DNA from: Gari tellinella
Taxonomy: Eukaryota > Mollusca > Bivalvia > Cardiida > Psammobiidae
DNA: 64,000 bases
Direction: 5' to 3'
NCBI GenBank assembly: GCA_922989275.2
Contig: OV277862.1
Span: forward strand, 47,021,786-47,085,785
Position numbers and translations under genes: made by a program. The notes under the pieces were generated by a model. The model did no database searches and was not told where the DNA came from. It saw only the letters and a list, made by a program, of their open reading frames with translations. Below are positions 32,959 to 43,513 of this stretch, piece after piece. Numbering within the stretch: the stretch's first letter is position 1; each line of letters opens with the position of its first letter.

Positions 32959-33164
32959 TTGCACTGTTTGCAATTTTGCAACACATTGCAGAACTAATCC
33001 TAAATAGCAATATCGGACTTTATTATATACCTACCAATGCTCTGCACGAAATATTTCTGTATTTTATCGAACAAATACACCTTGACGGATTGAAAATTCC
33101 GTATTACCCATGTACCTTGTGTAATGGGAAAAGAACGTTTACTGTGTAGTCGGAAGTTCGGAAC

Positions 33165-33372
33165 TACAGTAAAACCTCTCTATTACGACCACTAAATTAT
33201 GTTAAGTATTAGGGTGTTTACGGTAGGTGACCGCTTAAAGCAAGGTGACAGTGAAACAGAAAGCTCCTTTAGGAGCTTTCTGTTTCACTGTCACCTTGCT
33301 TTAAGATTTCACCTCTCTATTATTTAATCAATTAGCATTCGTTTTAGTGGTCGTAATAGCGAGTATTTACTT
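33165..33372. mobile_element. P4 MITE (TA / CAGTAAAACCTCTC)
   Basis: TACAGTAAAACCTCTCTATT at the left with ACGACCACTAAATT, and TTTAGTGGTCGTAATAGCGA at the right. The centre (33233-33305) is a perfect palindrome: CTTAAAGCAAGGTGACAGTG ... AGCTCCTTTAGGAGCT. The ends resemble pogo/Tigger elements, while the core resembles that of the TTAA family P2. Confidence 0.8.
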
Positions 33373-33487
33373 TCACGCGCCATTCCCCGAAGTGTTACGT
33401 ATGGGAAATCCCGTTTATTTATAGTAACGCTCGAAACATTTCTATCGTTTTTCATTTTATTTTTATTATAAGAGGTATATAATAAAA

Positions 33488-33646
33488 GGAACATTACTAT
33501 ACTTTGCATATCTTATGTACTGGATCACTCTTGTTGTGTGTGTAAAGGCTATATCCAACTCGACCTTCGGTCTCGTTGGATATAGCCTTTACACACACAA
33601 CTCGAGTGATCCGGTGCATAAGATATGCAAAGTATAGTAATATTCC
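33488..33646. repeat. Near-perfect 159-bp hairpin
   Basis: Arms 33488-33564 and 33569-33646 are complementary with about four mismatches, closed by CCTTCGG. Internal blocks: ACTATACTTTGCATATCTTA, TGTGTGTGTAAAGGCTATAT. Probably a foldback MITE; alternatively a small hairpin RNA template. Confidence 0.88.
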
Positions 33647-34360
33647 GTTTAGACTTAATTCAGAACTGGACAAATCCATTCAAAAACCAAGGGTTGAAAA
33701 TTTCCAATTGGTCATTCTTCTAGGCAGATAAAAGAAAAATTGAGAAATTCGATTAATTGTGATTGATTGGTTATGATTTTATGTCCCTTTTTACAGTATT
33801 TCAGCCGTATCATGACTTCCAGGTTAAGACTCCAAAGTGCTTTTTATATATGTAGTTCAAGCTCAAATAGACAACTGGGTAGAACCACTAATATTCTGTA
33901 AGTCAGCTGGAAGGCTTCCCGACATAAAAATTCCAAAGAGCCCAGGTCAGGATTCCAACTTCAGAGTTGAGAATCTAAGTGGTTTTAAGTCTCAGTGACT
34001 ACAACCATTTTGCAAAATAGACCTATTTCAGATACGGCAATATGACCACATTTCTGCCCAAGATAGGTCCAAAGATATACTTATTTATTCCATAATATCA
34101 ACAAATCATTGACCCCTAGAAACACTTAACTGTATTAGTAAGCTGACTCTTTATCTTTATAATAAAACAATGTAACATAATTATGATACTTTTCGAAACA
34201 TGAACTGATACAATTACATGCTGTTCTATAGAATAAGTCTGTTTTGTCTTTGGAGATAACCCATAATTGAATAAACTTTAAACCACTACACAGTAATCCC
34301 CTTAATTGTAACCATTCAAAATGAAGATTAATCCATAGCTTCATTTAAGAAAGATAAGAG
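33647..34360. other. No recognisable gene
   Basis: AT-rich, no recognised exon or repeat end. Confidence 0.4.
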
Positions 34361-34361
34361 C

Positions 34362-34436
34362 TTAAAGCAAGATGAAAGTAAAGCTGAAAGTTCCTAGGAA
34401 CTTTCTCCTTAACTTTCATCTTGCTTTATGCTTCTA
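34362..34436. repeat. P4-type palindromic core
   Basis: GAGCTTAAAGCAAGATGAAA ... TTTCATCTTGCTTTATGCTTC with GTTCCTAGGAAC tip; no TIRs seen. Confidence 0.7.
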
Positions 34437-34448
34437 CATGTATCTGCT

Positions 34449-34699
34449 TTAACTCTTTGAACCCTAGTCCCGCATATAGGCGTGCTTTTCAAACAGTGTA
34501 CATGTTAATAGTACACTTGTCCTATGCAAACAGTGAAGACCCTGATCAGAGGGCTCCGAAAGGAGCCCTCTGATCAGGTTCTTCACTGTTTGTCACAATG
34601 CCAAACATTGACAAAAACAACCCTTAAAAGTCAGAAATGGACTAGACTAAAATGGAAACTGGAATTGTCCAATTAAAGTTTCAGGGAGGAAAGAGTTAA
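34449..34699. mobile_element. P3 TTAA MITE, complete
   Basis: TTAACTCTTTGAACCCTAG to GGGAGGAAAGAGTTAA, 251 bp. The core tip is GGGCTCCGAAAGGAGCCC. This intact copy is the reference for the interrupted one at 26517. Confidence 0.9.
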
Positions 34700-34927
34700 A
34701 ACCGAAAACTAAATAATATCCTATTGTGATCAAAATAGCGGGGGTTGACTGTATATTATTAATATCACATTCACTTGGAAATTAATCACACCCATGAGAG
34801 TTCCTATATAAAGAGCTATCAAGCATCAGGAAATGATAATCCACAAATGCATCATCAGAAACTTGTTTTAATCAAAATATTTCTCCATTACAAAGCCCTA
34901 CTTAACTAATTCATCCCTGAATATTTT

Positions 34928-35156
34928 TAGCCCATTACCCCACATATATGCCTTTTTACGCCTTTAATTTATTCCTCCATGAAAGGAAATATTTTATACA
35001 GTCATGAATATGTATTAAAAGAAATAGTTTCTATATCCTAGCAGATAATAGCTTAAAGCAGGCTAAAAGTAAAGCACATTCTGTTTGACTTTCAACCTGC
35101 TTTAAGTAATTAACTGTCTTTAAAACTAGAAATAGGCTATGGGGTAATGGGTCAAA
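34928..35156. mobile_element. P2 MITE
   Basis: AGCCCATTACCCCACATATA to GGGGTAATGGGTCAA; both TTAA ends mutated. The core is short (GTAAAGCACATTCTGTTTGAC), having lost much of its tip. Confidence 0.78.
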
Positions 35157-35545
35157 GACAATTCCAGTTCAGTCTAGTCCATTTATGACTATTTCTGAAG
35201 AAAGCATGTTTCTTATGTAAATAGAGTAGACACAGATTAGAGGGTTCATATAGGAGTCATCTGATCAGGGGCCTGTTTCATAAAACTTCTTACAACAAAT
35301 GTTGTCGTAAGTCAAAACTTTAAAATACATTCAATTTGTGATTTCTCTATCTAATCCTGTCTTGTGACATCTTTTTGGAATCGTCTTTTCAAGACGATTC
35401 CAAAAAGATGTCACAAGACAGGATTAGATGGAGAAAAAAATAATAATTGATACTTTTATAATCTGACTTACGACAACATTTGTCATAAGAAGTTTTATGA
35501 AACGGGCCCCAGGGTCTGTACTGTTTGTCATCAACTCATTCATCC
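35157..35545. mobile_element. P3 MITE, decayed, split by a C element
   Basis: AATTCCAGTTCAGTCTAGTC, the left arm (GTAGACACAGATTAGAGGGT), the C element, then AGGGTCTGTACTGTTTGTC. Breakpoint is in CTGATCAGGG/AGGGTCT. Confidence 0.75.
35270..35510. mobile_element. C-family MITE, complete
   Basis: GGCCTGTTTCATAAAACTTC ... AGTTTTATGAAACGGGCCCC. The inner stem TTTTGGAATCGTCTTTTCAA with its complement extends to GACATCTTTTTGG, a very stable palindrome. Confidence 0.88.
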
Positions 35546-36041
35546 CTGACACCTTTGATGGACAATTCCAATTTCAAAATAAGTCTCGACCAATTTGGAC
35601 AACTTTGGGTTGATTTTAACAATATATTTCATAATGACAAACAGTGTATACCCTGATCAGAGGGCTCCTTAACCCTTTCACTCTTAATGACGCTTTGAAG
35701 TGCGTTTGCAAACAGTTTGGATGCTGATCAGACTCCACGTCACGCGGCTTCTGATCATGACCCAAACTGTTTGACGCTCTTATCCGTGTTTATTAGGTCA
35801 TACAACCTTAAATCTAACTTTGAAAGGTGCCTTGCAGACAACACTAATGAAGCAGACGAAAATAAAGCAGTGTAGGGGTAAAAAGAAATCCCAAATAATT
35901 TGAGCATGAAAGGGTTAAGGAGCCCTCTGATCAGGGTCTAAGAAGCCCTCTGATCAGGGTCTACACTGTTTGCATTGGACAAATGTAATCCTCACAGGGT
36001 ACACTGTTTGTAAATGATGTCGCTAGGGCTTAATGTGTTAA
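35522..36041. mobile_element. P3 MITE with P1 inserted at its dyad
   Basis: AACTCATTCATCCCTGACAC and the left arm to GGGCTCC; after the P1 element come GGAGCCCTCTGATCAGGGTC, a duplicated partial arm (AAGAAGCCCTCTGATCAGGG), and GCTAGGGCTTAATGTGTTAA. Confidence 0.85.
35669..35918. mobile_element. P1 TTAA MITE, complete
   Basis: TTAACCCTTTCACTCTTAAT to AGCATGAAAGGGTTAA, 250 bp. It sits exactly between GGGCTCC and GGAGCCC, i.e. at the centre of the P3 palindrome. The core at 35708-35771 is somewhat worn. Confidence 0.9.
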
Positions 36042-36163
36042 GCAACGTACTGCAAAATATTACCTTAAATAGTCTTTAAAGGATTGGAATTTTTTTAACC
36101 TGCAGCGAGTTGGGTTTTTTCTTTCACTTAAAGGCAAATGATGGCAAGACATTTTCAGAGGGG

Positions 36164-36345
36164 AACAAGGTCTTTATGGAACACAATGCCCCCTGATGTG
36201 ACCGTAGCCTCTAATTGACTTTGACCTTTGTCTGACATGACCAAACTTATTCTGATTTCAATCGGCTTCTTGATTGGAGTATGCATGCCTAATATAAATT
36301 CTCAATCACATGAAGTTCCAAAGTATGGCCAAGGTTAAATCTATG

Positions 36346-36381
<36 letters not shown>

Positions 36382-36416
36382 ATATCTGTCTATGTAATGT
36401 GGTGGCATAAAAATAG
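36164..36416 (+). mobile_element. HINE-like element, short and worn
   Basis: GAACAAGGTCTTTATGGAAC then ATGCCCCCTGATG at the 5' side; an (ACAG)n run at 36343-36381; 3' end GTGGTGGCATAAAAA. The 3' GGCAT still complements the 5' ATGCC. Confidence 0.6.
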
Positions 36417-36575
36417 CACTACATGTATGATATTGAGTTTCATCCTTCCATTCACAACCAAACGTGGACACCTATATTCAATACAAGAAACAGGCTATGG
36501 GGGAAAATGTTAAACAATTGTCACCTGCTTTTATTTCTCAAATTTAAATTTAAGATAATTTGACTGATTGATATA

Positions 36576-36645
36576 CAAGTTGTCAAACAGTTTAGATCCT
36601 GATAAGACGCTGCGTAAAGCCATTAGAATCCAAACTATCTGAAAA
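36576..36645. repeat. Decayed palindromic core
   Basis: GTCAAACAGTTTAGATCCTG and AGAATCCAAACTATCTG with GACGCTGCGTAAAG between. Confidence 0.6.
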
Positions 36646-36884
36646 TAACCATTGCACACAGGGTAAGGAAGTGAAGGTTGTAAAGCACTTCATATTAAAT
36701 TTTACAAACTCTAGAAACAAACAATGAAGCACTTAGTAGTTTCATCAAAAGTTTCAGAAATACAACTTTCAAGTTTTTTTTCTTTCGGATCACAAATTCT
36801 GTATGTAAATTGGTGTACAATACAATCTAAGTTACTACACTGTAAATCCAGCTTACAGCCACCCAAATAAAATAAATGTACAGT

Positions 36885-36970
36885 CTAATATGGCACTTTA
36901 ATGCAGGACAAAAATAACGAAGGCAGCTCCTATAGAAGCTATCTGCATAACTTTGTCTTGCATTAAAAAA
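36885..36970. repeat. P4-type palindromic core variant
   Basis: TTAATGCAGGACAAAAATAA ... ACTTTGTCTTGCATTAAA with GCAGCTCCTATAGAAGCT tip. Confidence 0.65.
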
Positions 36971-37038
36971 TACTTGGAAATGTGTCTCTTCTGAAATACT
37001 TTTGAGTGGAGATTGTACTCGGTTTTACTTTACATGTC

Positions 37039-37267
37039 TAGTAAAACCTTTCTACTACGACCACAAAATTGCGATAGTTCTTAGGTGTTCATGACATATG
37101 ACTGCTTAAGGCAAGGTGATAATAAAACAGAAAGCTACTGTCACCTTGCTTTAAGCTATCGCTTGTATTTTATAGAACAGAACAGAACAGATGTTTTGTT
37201 CTGTTCTGTAGTTTATACAATCAATTAGTATTAATTTTAGTGATTGTAATAGAGAGGTTTTACTGTA
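37039..37267. mobile_element. P4 MITE with an AGAAC-repeat insertion
   Basis: AGTAAAACCTTTCTACTACG at the left, TAGAGAGGTTTTACTGTA at the right, and a shortened core (GCTACTGTCACCTTGCTTTA). At 37172-37212 a small palindromic tract AGAACAGAACAGAACAG ... TTCTGTTCTGT interrupts it. Confidence 0.78.
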
Positions 37268-37269
37268 TA

Positions 37270-37756
37270 TGGAAATTGATTATGCAGGATTATTCTTCAC
37301 TTTGGCCCTTTTTAAATCTCCATGCTTTTTCCCTTTGATTTCCACACTTACACACATTGTTACAAACATTGTTACATTGCATCTCATTGCGCTTGGTCTC
37401 TGGTAGAAATCTATGTAAGTTGCTTCTTTCAGTCTGGTCATCAAGGCCAGTAACTCAGTTCATTAACACTGTACAGTCTGATGATAATTGTCTCCCTTCT
37501 CACATTAGATGATTCTAATTCCCTGCTCCAGATTACGTCATACTGAAAAATGACATGCACAATTTATGTCAACATTCTAATTAATTTTATCTTTGATCAA
37601 TTTCAGATAAATAAAGAAACTAGAAATGTAGTTGTAAAACACAGTATTAAATTTTGTAAAACATTGATGAACGCAACATGCTTAATGATAAATGCTAACA
37701 CAATTTTACAGCACTACCTCTGTTTAACATACCAGTAAGAGACATAAATTTTATCT
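37270..37756. other. No recognisable gene
   Basis: No EIF6-like terminal exon or other gene could be recognised here, although the last EIF6 exon must lie somewhere left of 38464. Confidence 0.4.
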
Positions 37757-37835
37757 TCTAAAGCAAGATACTCCTTAATGAAGGACAAAATACAGAAAGC
37801 CCCTTTAGAAGCTTTACTTTCATGCTACAGCTGTC
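37757..37835. repeat. P4-type core fragment
   Basis: AAAGCAAGATACTCC and GAAAGCCCCTTTAGAAGCTT followed by TACTTTCATGC. Confidence 0.5.
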
Positions 37836-37874
37836 CTCTGTCTGAGACTAATCTGGACTGTCGCTCTAAGCAGA

Positions 37875-38231
37875 TACAGTGCTCCCTAGATCTACAACGG
37901 CCCTCCCAACAACAACTCCCTCCTTACAATGACCCTTGCCATAGTTCCCCAAACAAGACATTTATGCCCAACTTTTTCATGCCTGCAATGCCATCTGCTT
38001 TCTTTTTTCAAAGAAACATATAAGTTGACATTCTGATAGAATAAATATAATGACCAGTGACAAACAGCTCGATTCCGAATCAGACGACGCATTACACGGC
38101 ATCTGATCTGGATTCAAGCTGTTCACAAATGTAAGCAAAGTCTTAATTTTCCCTCTCTATAACGTCTCCCTCCGAACAACACACATAATCTGTGTCTCCC
38201 ATTTGGTGTCATTGTAGAGAGGGAGCACTGA
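37875..38231. mobile_element. Family E MITE, complete
   Basis: TACAGTGCTCCCTAGATCTA at the left, TAGAGAGGGAGCACTG at the right. CAACGGCCCTCCCAACAACA and ATAACGTCTCCCTCCG are inside. The core at 38060-38125 is worn (GACGACGCATTACACGG). Confidence 0.85.
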
Positions 38232-38463
38232 AGTTCTAAACTTTGTCTTTACACTGCTTGCACTGCCACAAAGCCGAGTCTTTATAACAATTCTATTTCT
38301 AGTTTACATTCAATGTTTTATTGCTTTTACTGACTAAACAAATTCAAATTAAAACATATTTTTGACAGTAAAAGTCTAGCTGATAGTTTTTAAAGCAGAA
38401 AGCTCCTAAATGGTGTTTAAGTTAATTTTCCCATCATTTTGCATAAATATCATTGTTACATAC

Positions 38464-38645
38464 CTATCTATGAGAGAGGCTTTCATGTCAGTAGCTATAG
38501 TGCTGGGTGTGGAATCTCCCAGTTTGAACACACTCTCTATTACTGACAGTTCTGTACTGGTTGTATCCATACCACAGAAACCTATCCAATCATTGACTAC
38601 CATACCCCCTCCTATCACATCACTGCCTCTGTTTACTGTTCCTGC
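38464..38645 (-). CDS. EIF6: EIF6 exon (C-terminal part)
   Basis: The 3' splice site GGTTACAG precedes GCAGGAACAGTAAAC; the exon encodes [40 protein letters not shown] and [20 protein letters not shown], then two bases (AG) before GTATGT. This is the last structural repeat of the pentein fold of eIF6, with the family-invariant GMVVNDW and [15 protein letters not shown]. eIF6 binds the 60S ribosomal subunit at uL14, blocks joining to 40S and is needed for 60S maturation; release depends on SBDS/EFL1 (family knowledge). The remaining codon and short tail are in an exon I could not find. A truncated HINE-like 5' end starts only ~11 bp upstream of this exon. Confidence 0.96.
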
Positions 38646-38655
38646 CTGTAACCAG

Positions 38656-38738
38656 ATAAAAACAAGATGTGTTTGTGAAACACTATGGCCCCCAAAATAT
38701 CAAATATTTGACCTTTTGACCACTGTGAACTTGACCTT
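38656..38738 (+). mobile_element. HINE-like 5' fragment beside an EIF6 splice site
   Basis: ACAAGATGTGTTTGTGAAAC with a GTGTTTGTGAAACAC hairpin, then ATGGCCCCC and a TGACCTTTTGACCACTGTGA tract. In the sense of EIF6 (minus strand) it forms the end of the intron just before the terminal GGTTACAG. Confidence 0.65.
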
Positions 38739-38930
38739 TAACCCAGCATGTTTCTAGCTTTGAACATAATTATGTGACCACTTAAAGCAGATAGAAAGTA
38801 AAGCAGAATGTATAGAAACTGTTTCTTATGGTGCATTTTCTTTGACTGCATAGTGAAATGATTTTCTTCATCGGAGGCATAAATTAAAGGCGCAACATCT
38901 ATGGAATACTGGATTAAACACATTTAGATA
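38735..38930. mobile_element. P2 MITE, worn
   Basis: TTTAACCCAGCATGTTTCTA, CTTAAAGCAGATAGAAAGTA and ATGGAATACTGGATTAAAC; the right arm of the core is largely lost. Confidence 0.65.
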
Positions 38931-39039
38931 CAAGTAGTATGAAGTTTTGACTGTAGAGGAGAGGGTTATAGCATCATCTATCATATTATCAATGACTCTC
39001 CTTTTGAATAGTATTAGTGGGGGCTGTCATATCAGGTGC

Positions 39040-39218
39040 TAGGGGAGTAAGCGGAACAAATCCAACAGTTTCTCACTTGCTTCAGCACCAAATTCTCTGG
39101 TGTGACTATTCATTAGAATCGTCTCGAAGAGACGATTCTAAAGAGTAGTGACACCATAGGGTTTAATGCAGAAATAAAGATTTTAATTTCTGAAATACTC
39201 CCCTTATCTGGAGCCCTG
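39040..39218. mobile_element. G-family MITE
   Basis: TACTCATTAGAAT..., precisely ATTCATTAGAATCGTCTCGA and its complement TTCTAAAGAGTAGTGACACC, form the centre. The right end is CTTATCTGGAGCCCTG at 39218, 24 bp from the EIF6 exon at 39242; left end worn. Confidence 0.8.
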
Positions 39219-39241
39219 CCATATATGATAAAGTTACTCAC

Positions 39242-39307
39242 CACTAGAGGTACTTGCAATAAAGAAGACAACTCGTCTAATTCCTGAACGGATGTTTTAG
39301 GGTGTAC
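39242..39307 (-). CDS. EIF6: EIF6 exon
   Basis: 66 bp between ATATTTTCAG and GTGAGTAAC, phase 0 on both sides, encoding VHPKTSVQELDELSSLLQVP then LV. It matches the HPKTSxxxxDELSSLLQVPLVAG segment of eIF6 and joins GGL of the previous exon to AGTVNRGS of the next one. Confidence 0.96.
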
Positions 39308-39392
39308 CTGAAAATATAAAATGTTTAATACTCTACCTGTGTAACTTATAAATCATTGTACATGTACAGCGTCGGATCATAATATTACGTAC

Positions 39393-41940
39393 ACAAGAGT
39401 TGTCAGAGAGACAACAAAGCTCGCCACCGGCACCTTTAGAAATTTAAAAGCACACTCAAGGTCACAAAGGTCAACCTTTTTGCCTGCATAGAAAGGTCTT
39501 GTCCATATACACTGGCAAATCAAATATGAAAATAACACCTCAAGGGACATAGGAATTATAAGCATTTTTGAAACCTAAACGCAGATTTCAAAACCTAAAA
39601 CCTTTCGCGATTTTAGTTCAAGGTCAAGGACACTTGGCTAATTTTTTTGCATGCATGGAAAGGTCGTGTTCATATACACATGCATGCCAAATATGAAAGA
39701 AATATCGCAATGGATATATGAGTTAAAGAAATTTTGAGAAACATAAAAGCAGACTTTGAAACCTAAACGCGGGTCCTAAGTTCAAGGTCAAGGTCAGAGG
39801 ACTCAAACATTTTGCATGCAAGGAAAGATGTTGTCCATATACACATGCAAACTGAATATGAAAGGAATATTTCAATGGACATAGGAGTAATAAAGATTTT
39901 GAGAAACCAAAACACAGATTTCGAAAACTAAACATGGGCCCTAAGTTCAAAGTCAAGGTCACAGGGGTCTAAATTTTGCTGTGCCTGGAAAGGTCTTGTC
40001 CATATACACACATAAACCAACTATGAAAGCAATACCTCAAGGGACATAGAAGTTAAAGGCATTTTTCAAAACCTAAACACAGGACCTAAGTTCAAGGTCA
40101 AGGTCACAAGGGTCCAAATTAATATGTGCATGGAAAGGTCTTGTCCATATACACACACATACCAACTATGAAAGCAATACCTCAAAGGATATAGAAGTTA
40201 AATGCATTTTTCGAAACCTAAACGCAGATTTCGAAACCTAAACACAGGCTCTTAGTTCAAGGTCAAGGGGTCTAAATGTTTCTGTGCATCAAAAGGTCAT
40301 GTCCATATACACATACATACCAACTATGAAAGCAATACCTCAAAGGACATAGAAGTTAAAGGCATTTTTCTAAACCTAAACACAGATTTCGAAACCTAAA
40401 CACAGCCCTAAGTTCAAGGTCAAGGTCACAGGGGTCTAAATTTTTCTGTGCATGTAAAGGTCTTGTCCATATACACATACATACCGACTATGAAAGCAAT
40501 ACCTCAAGGGACATAGACGTAAAAGGCATTTTTTGAAACCTAAACGCAGATTTCGAAACCTAAACGCAGGCCCTAAGTTCAAGGTCAAGGTCACAGGGGT
40601 CTAAATTTTTCTGAGCATGGAAAGGTCTTGTCTACATACACACACATACCGACTATGGAAGCAATACCTTAAAGGATATAGAAGTTAAAGGCATTTTTCA
40701 AAACCTAAACGCAGATTTCGAAACCTAAACACAGGCCATAAGTTCAAGGTCACAGGGGTCTAAATTTTGCTGTGCATGGAAAGGTCTTGTCCATATACAC
40801 ATACATACCAACTATGAAAGCAATACCTCAAAGGACATAGAAGTTAAAGGCATTTTTTCTAAACTTAAACAGATCTCGAAACCTAAACGCAGGCCCTAAG
40901 TTCAAGTTCAAGGTCACAGGGGTCAAACATTTTCTGTGCATGGAAAGGTCTTGTCCATATACACACACATACCAACTATTGAAGCAATACCTCAAGGGAC
41001 ATAGAAGTTAAAGGCATTTTTCGAAACCTAAACGCGGATTTCGAAACCTAAACGTAGGCCCTAAGTTCAAGGTCAAGGTCACAGGGGTCTAAATTTTTCT
41101 GAGCATGGAAAGATCTTGTCTATATACACACACGTACCGACTATGGAAGCAATACCTTAATGGATATAGAAGTTAAAGGCATTTTTCAAAACCTTAACGC
41201 AGATTTTGAAACCTAAACGCAGGCTCTAAGTTCAAGGTCACAGGGGTCTAAATTTTTCTGTGCATGGAAAGGTCTTGTCCATATACACACACATACCAAC
41301 TATTGAAGCAATACCTCAAGGGACATAGAAGTTAAAGGCATTTTTCGAAACCTAAACGCGGATTTCGAAACCTAAACGTAGGCCCTAAGTTCAAGGTCAA
41401 GGTCGTCTAAATTTTTCTGAGCATGGAAAGGTCTTGTCTATATACACACACGTACCGACTATGGAAGCAATACCTTAATGGATATAGAAGTTAAAGGCAT
41501 TTTTCAAAACCTTAACGCAGATTTTGAAACCTAAACGCAGGCTCTAAGTTCAAGGTCACAGGGGTCTAAATTTTTCTGTGCATGGAAAGGTCTTGTCCAT
41601 ATACACACACATACCAACTATGGAAGCAATACCTCAAGGGACATAGAAGTTTAAAGGCATTTTTCGAAACCTAAACACAGATTTCGAAACCTAAACGCAG
41701 GCCCTAAGTTCATGGTCAAGGTCACAGGGGTCAAAATTTTTCTGTGCATGGAAAGGTCTTGTCCATATACACACACATACCAACTATGAAAGCAATACCT
41801 CAAGGGACATATAGAAGTTATAGACATTTTCTTAAAATTGTTTACTCTGTTCACGACGACGCCGACAACAACGACGCCGACGACTACACCGGGGGTATTG
41901 CAATAGCTCGTCATGTACTACGTACAGGCGAGCTAAAAAT
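39393..41940 (+). mobile_element. HINE-like element with ~165-bp tandem repeat array
   Basis: 5' end ACAAGAGTTGTC AGAGA GACAAC (hairpin GTTGTC/GACAAC) then GCTCGCC. The array from about 39590 to 41830 has roughly 13-14 units. They contain TTCAAGGTCAAGGTCACAGG, GGAAAGGTCTTGTCCATATA, ACTATGAAAGCAATACCTCA, GACATAGAAGTTAAAGGCAT and CGAAACCTAAACGCAG, some units shorter by a CGAAACCTAAACGCAG copy. The 3' part is GACGACGCCGACAACAACGA then GTACTACGTACAGGCGAGCT and AAAAA. The 3' GGCGAGC complements 5' GCTCGCC. It occupies most of the intron between two EIF6 exons. Confidence 0.88.
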
Positions 41941-42336
41941 GAAGGGCATCAAAACACAGCATGAGTATAATAACAACCCTTCTATTCAATTTATTTAACA
42001 GAAGCTGAAGACAGACATAGTCCAATATTCCTAGCAATTTGAGCACCTTTTTGTAACTGTTTACGATGATTTTTTTAACCGAGACGGTTAAACACCTAAG
42101 TTGACGGCTAAATTTAGCAGATAAATATTTACGTCACAAAATTTATGTGACGTCAGACAGAATAATGTAAGCAAAAAAAAAACAATATCCTATAGTCTTT
42201 TATATAAAATGCAATTGTGTTTAAACAGCTGTTTACATCGCGATACGGCTGAACATCGTTTATAGAAGCCATTTTTGTATGTAATATTATGATCTGACGT
42301 TGTAGTTTGACAAAGAACGCTTCATTCTTTACATGT

Positions 42337-42600
42337 TTAATCCATAGCCTGTTTCTAATTTTGAAGACAGGTGACCTTTTTAAGCAGGTTGAAGGTAAAG
42401 CACAATAACCCGTAAGGAGTATTCGGCTTTACTTTCAGCCTGTTTTAAGCTACCATCTGCTAGAATATAGAAAATATTTCTTACGATACATATTCATCAC
42501 TCCCTTTGTAGTCAACAATCTTTTGTTGTGTACCTCCATTTTGTAAGAGTGACAGGTTAAGATCTCGTTTTACTGTATGCGTGGCTAGGGTTCATAGGGT
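42337..42600. mobile_element. P2 MITE, partial
   Basis: TTAATCCATAGCCTGTTTCT, the core CAGGTTGAAGGTAAAGCACA ... GGCTTTACTTTCAGCCTG, then GGTTCATAGGGTTAA at the right, which is a P3-like end. Confidence 0.65.
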
Positions 42601-42613
42601 TAAGGTTTATAAC

Positions 42614-42867
42614 TTAACCCTTTACCTAATAGCCTATTTCTAGTATTGAAGATAGGTGACTTCTTAAAGCAGGTTGAAAGTAAAAGCAGAACGCGCCTTA
42701 AGGCACATTCTGCTTTACTTTCCTCCTGCTGTAAGCTACCATCTGCTATAACATAGAAATTTTTTCTTATAGTACATATTCATTAATGTATAAATTGGAA
42801 CATTTTTCTTCAGTGAAGGAATAAATTGAAGGCATAAAAAGAGGTATTTATGGGGGGAAAGGGTTAA
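42614..42867. mobile_element. P2 TTAA MITE, complete
   Basis: TTAACCCTTTACCTAATAGC to GGGGGGAAAGGGTTAA, 254 bp; core tip ACGCGCCTTAAGGCACATT with TTAA at the dyad. Confidence 0.88.
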
Positions 42868-43185
42868 ATGACAGCCGTTGGTTCAGACACACTAACCTAG
42901 TGACGCAATCAAGACAGTCTGCGCCATACAGATTGAGGGAAGACGAGGGCCTGGGTGACCCAAGATGACATGGAAGGCATTAGCAAAGAGAGATAGACGA
43001 GAATGGAAACTTTCTGAAGTCGACCCTTGTGATAGGGATGTATGGAGATCCAATGTGAGATCTGCTATGCGTGCAGTTAGCCAGCTGCCTGGAAGAGACC
43101 CATCAATGTGGACGGCACTTCCGCTCCTGCAGGTTAATATAAATACCGATGATGATGATGATAAAGGGGAAACAAAGTGACCTAC

Positions 43186-43296
43186 CAGTCCTCCCTGGTT
43201 ACTGATGGCACAGTAACTTCCGACCAATACATTGTCGGCCAACGTCTGTCTGAATACTTCTACTTTTAATACATCTGCTATCAGTTCTTCGGTTTC
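43186..43296 (-). CDS. EIF6: EIF6 exon
   Basis: 111 bp (37 codons), phase 0 at both ends: CTTTTTCAG, then [37 protein letters not shown], then GTAGGT. It matches the highly conserved [20 protein letters not shown] and VLVGSYCxxSNQGGLVHP region of eIF6. The preceding intron's last 25 bp separate it from a G-family MITE (43322-43513). Purifying constraint is evident: no lesion within a region otherwise full of decayed repeats. Confidence 0.97.
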
Positions 43297-43321
43297 CTGA
43301 AAAAGATTAGACAAGATAAAC

Positions 43322-43513
43322 CAGAGCCCCAGATAAGGGGAGTATTTCAAAAACTAAAATCTTAATTCTGCATTAAATCCTATGGTGTTACTACTCATTA
43401 GAATCGTCTCTTTGAGACGATTCTAATGAGTAGTTACACCAAAGGATTTGGTGCTGAAATGAGGGAGAAAATGTTGAATTTGTTCGGAAAACTCCCTCTT
43501 ATCTGGAGCCCTG
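43322..43513. mobile_element. G-family MITE, complete
   Basis: CAGAGCCCCAGATAAGGGGA at the left and CTTATCTGGAGCCCTG at the right (about 20-bp TIR). TAAAC occurs immediately outside both ends, a possible 5-bp target duplication. Central stem CTCATTAGAATCGTCTCTTT with its complement; perfect. Confidence 0.88.

Noticed and set aside
42892..43350. 152-codon frame as a single-exon gene
   Set aside because: Only 37 codons (43186-43296) are EIF6; the rest is intron read-through on both sides, including a G-family end.
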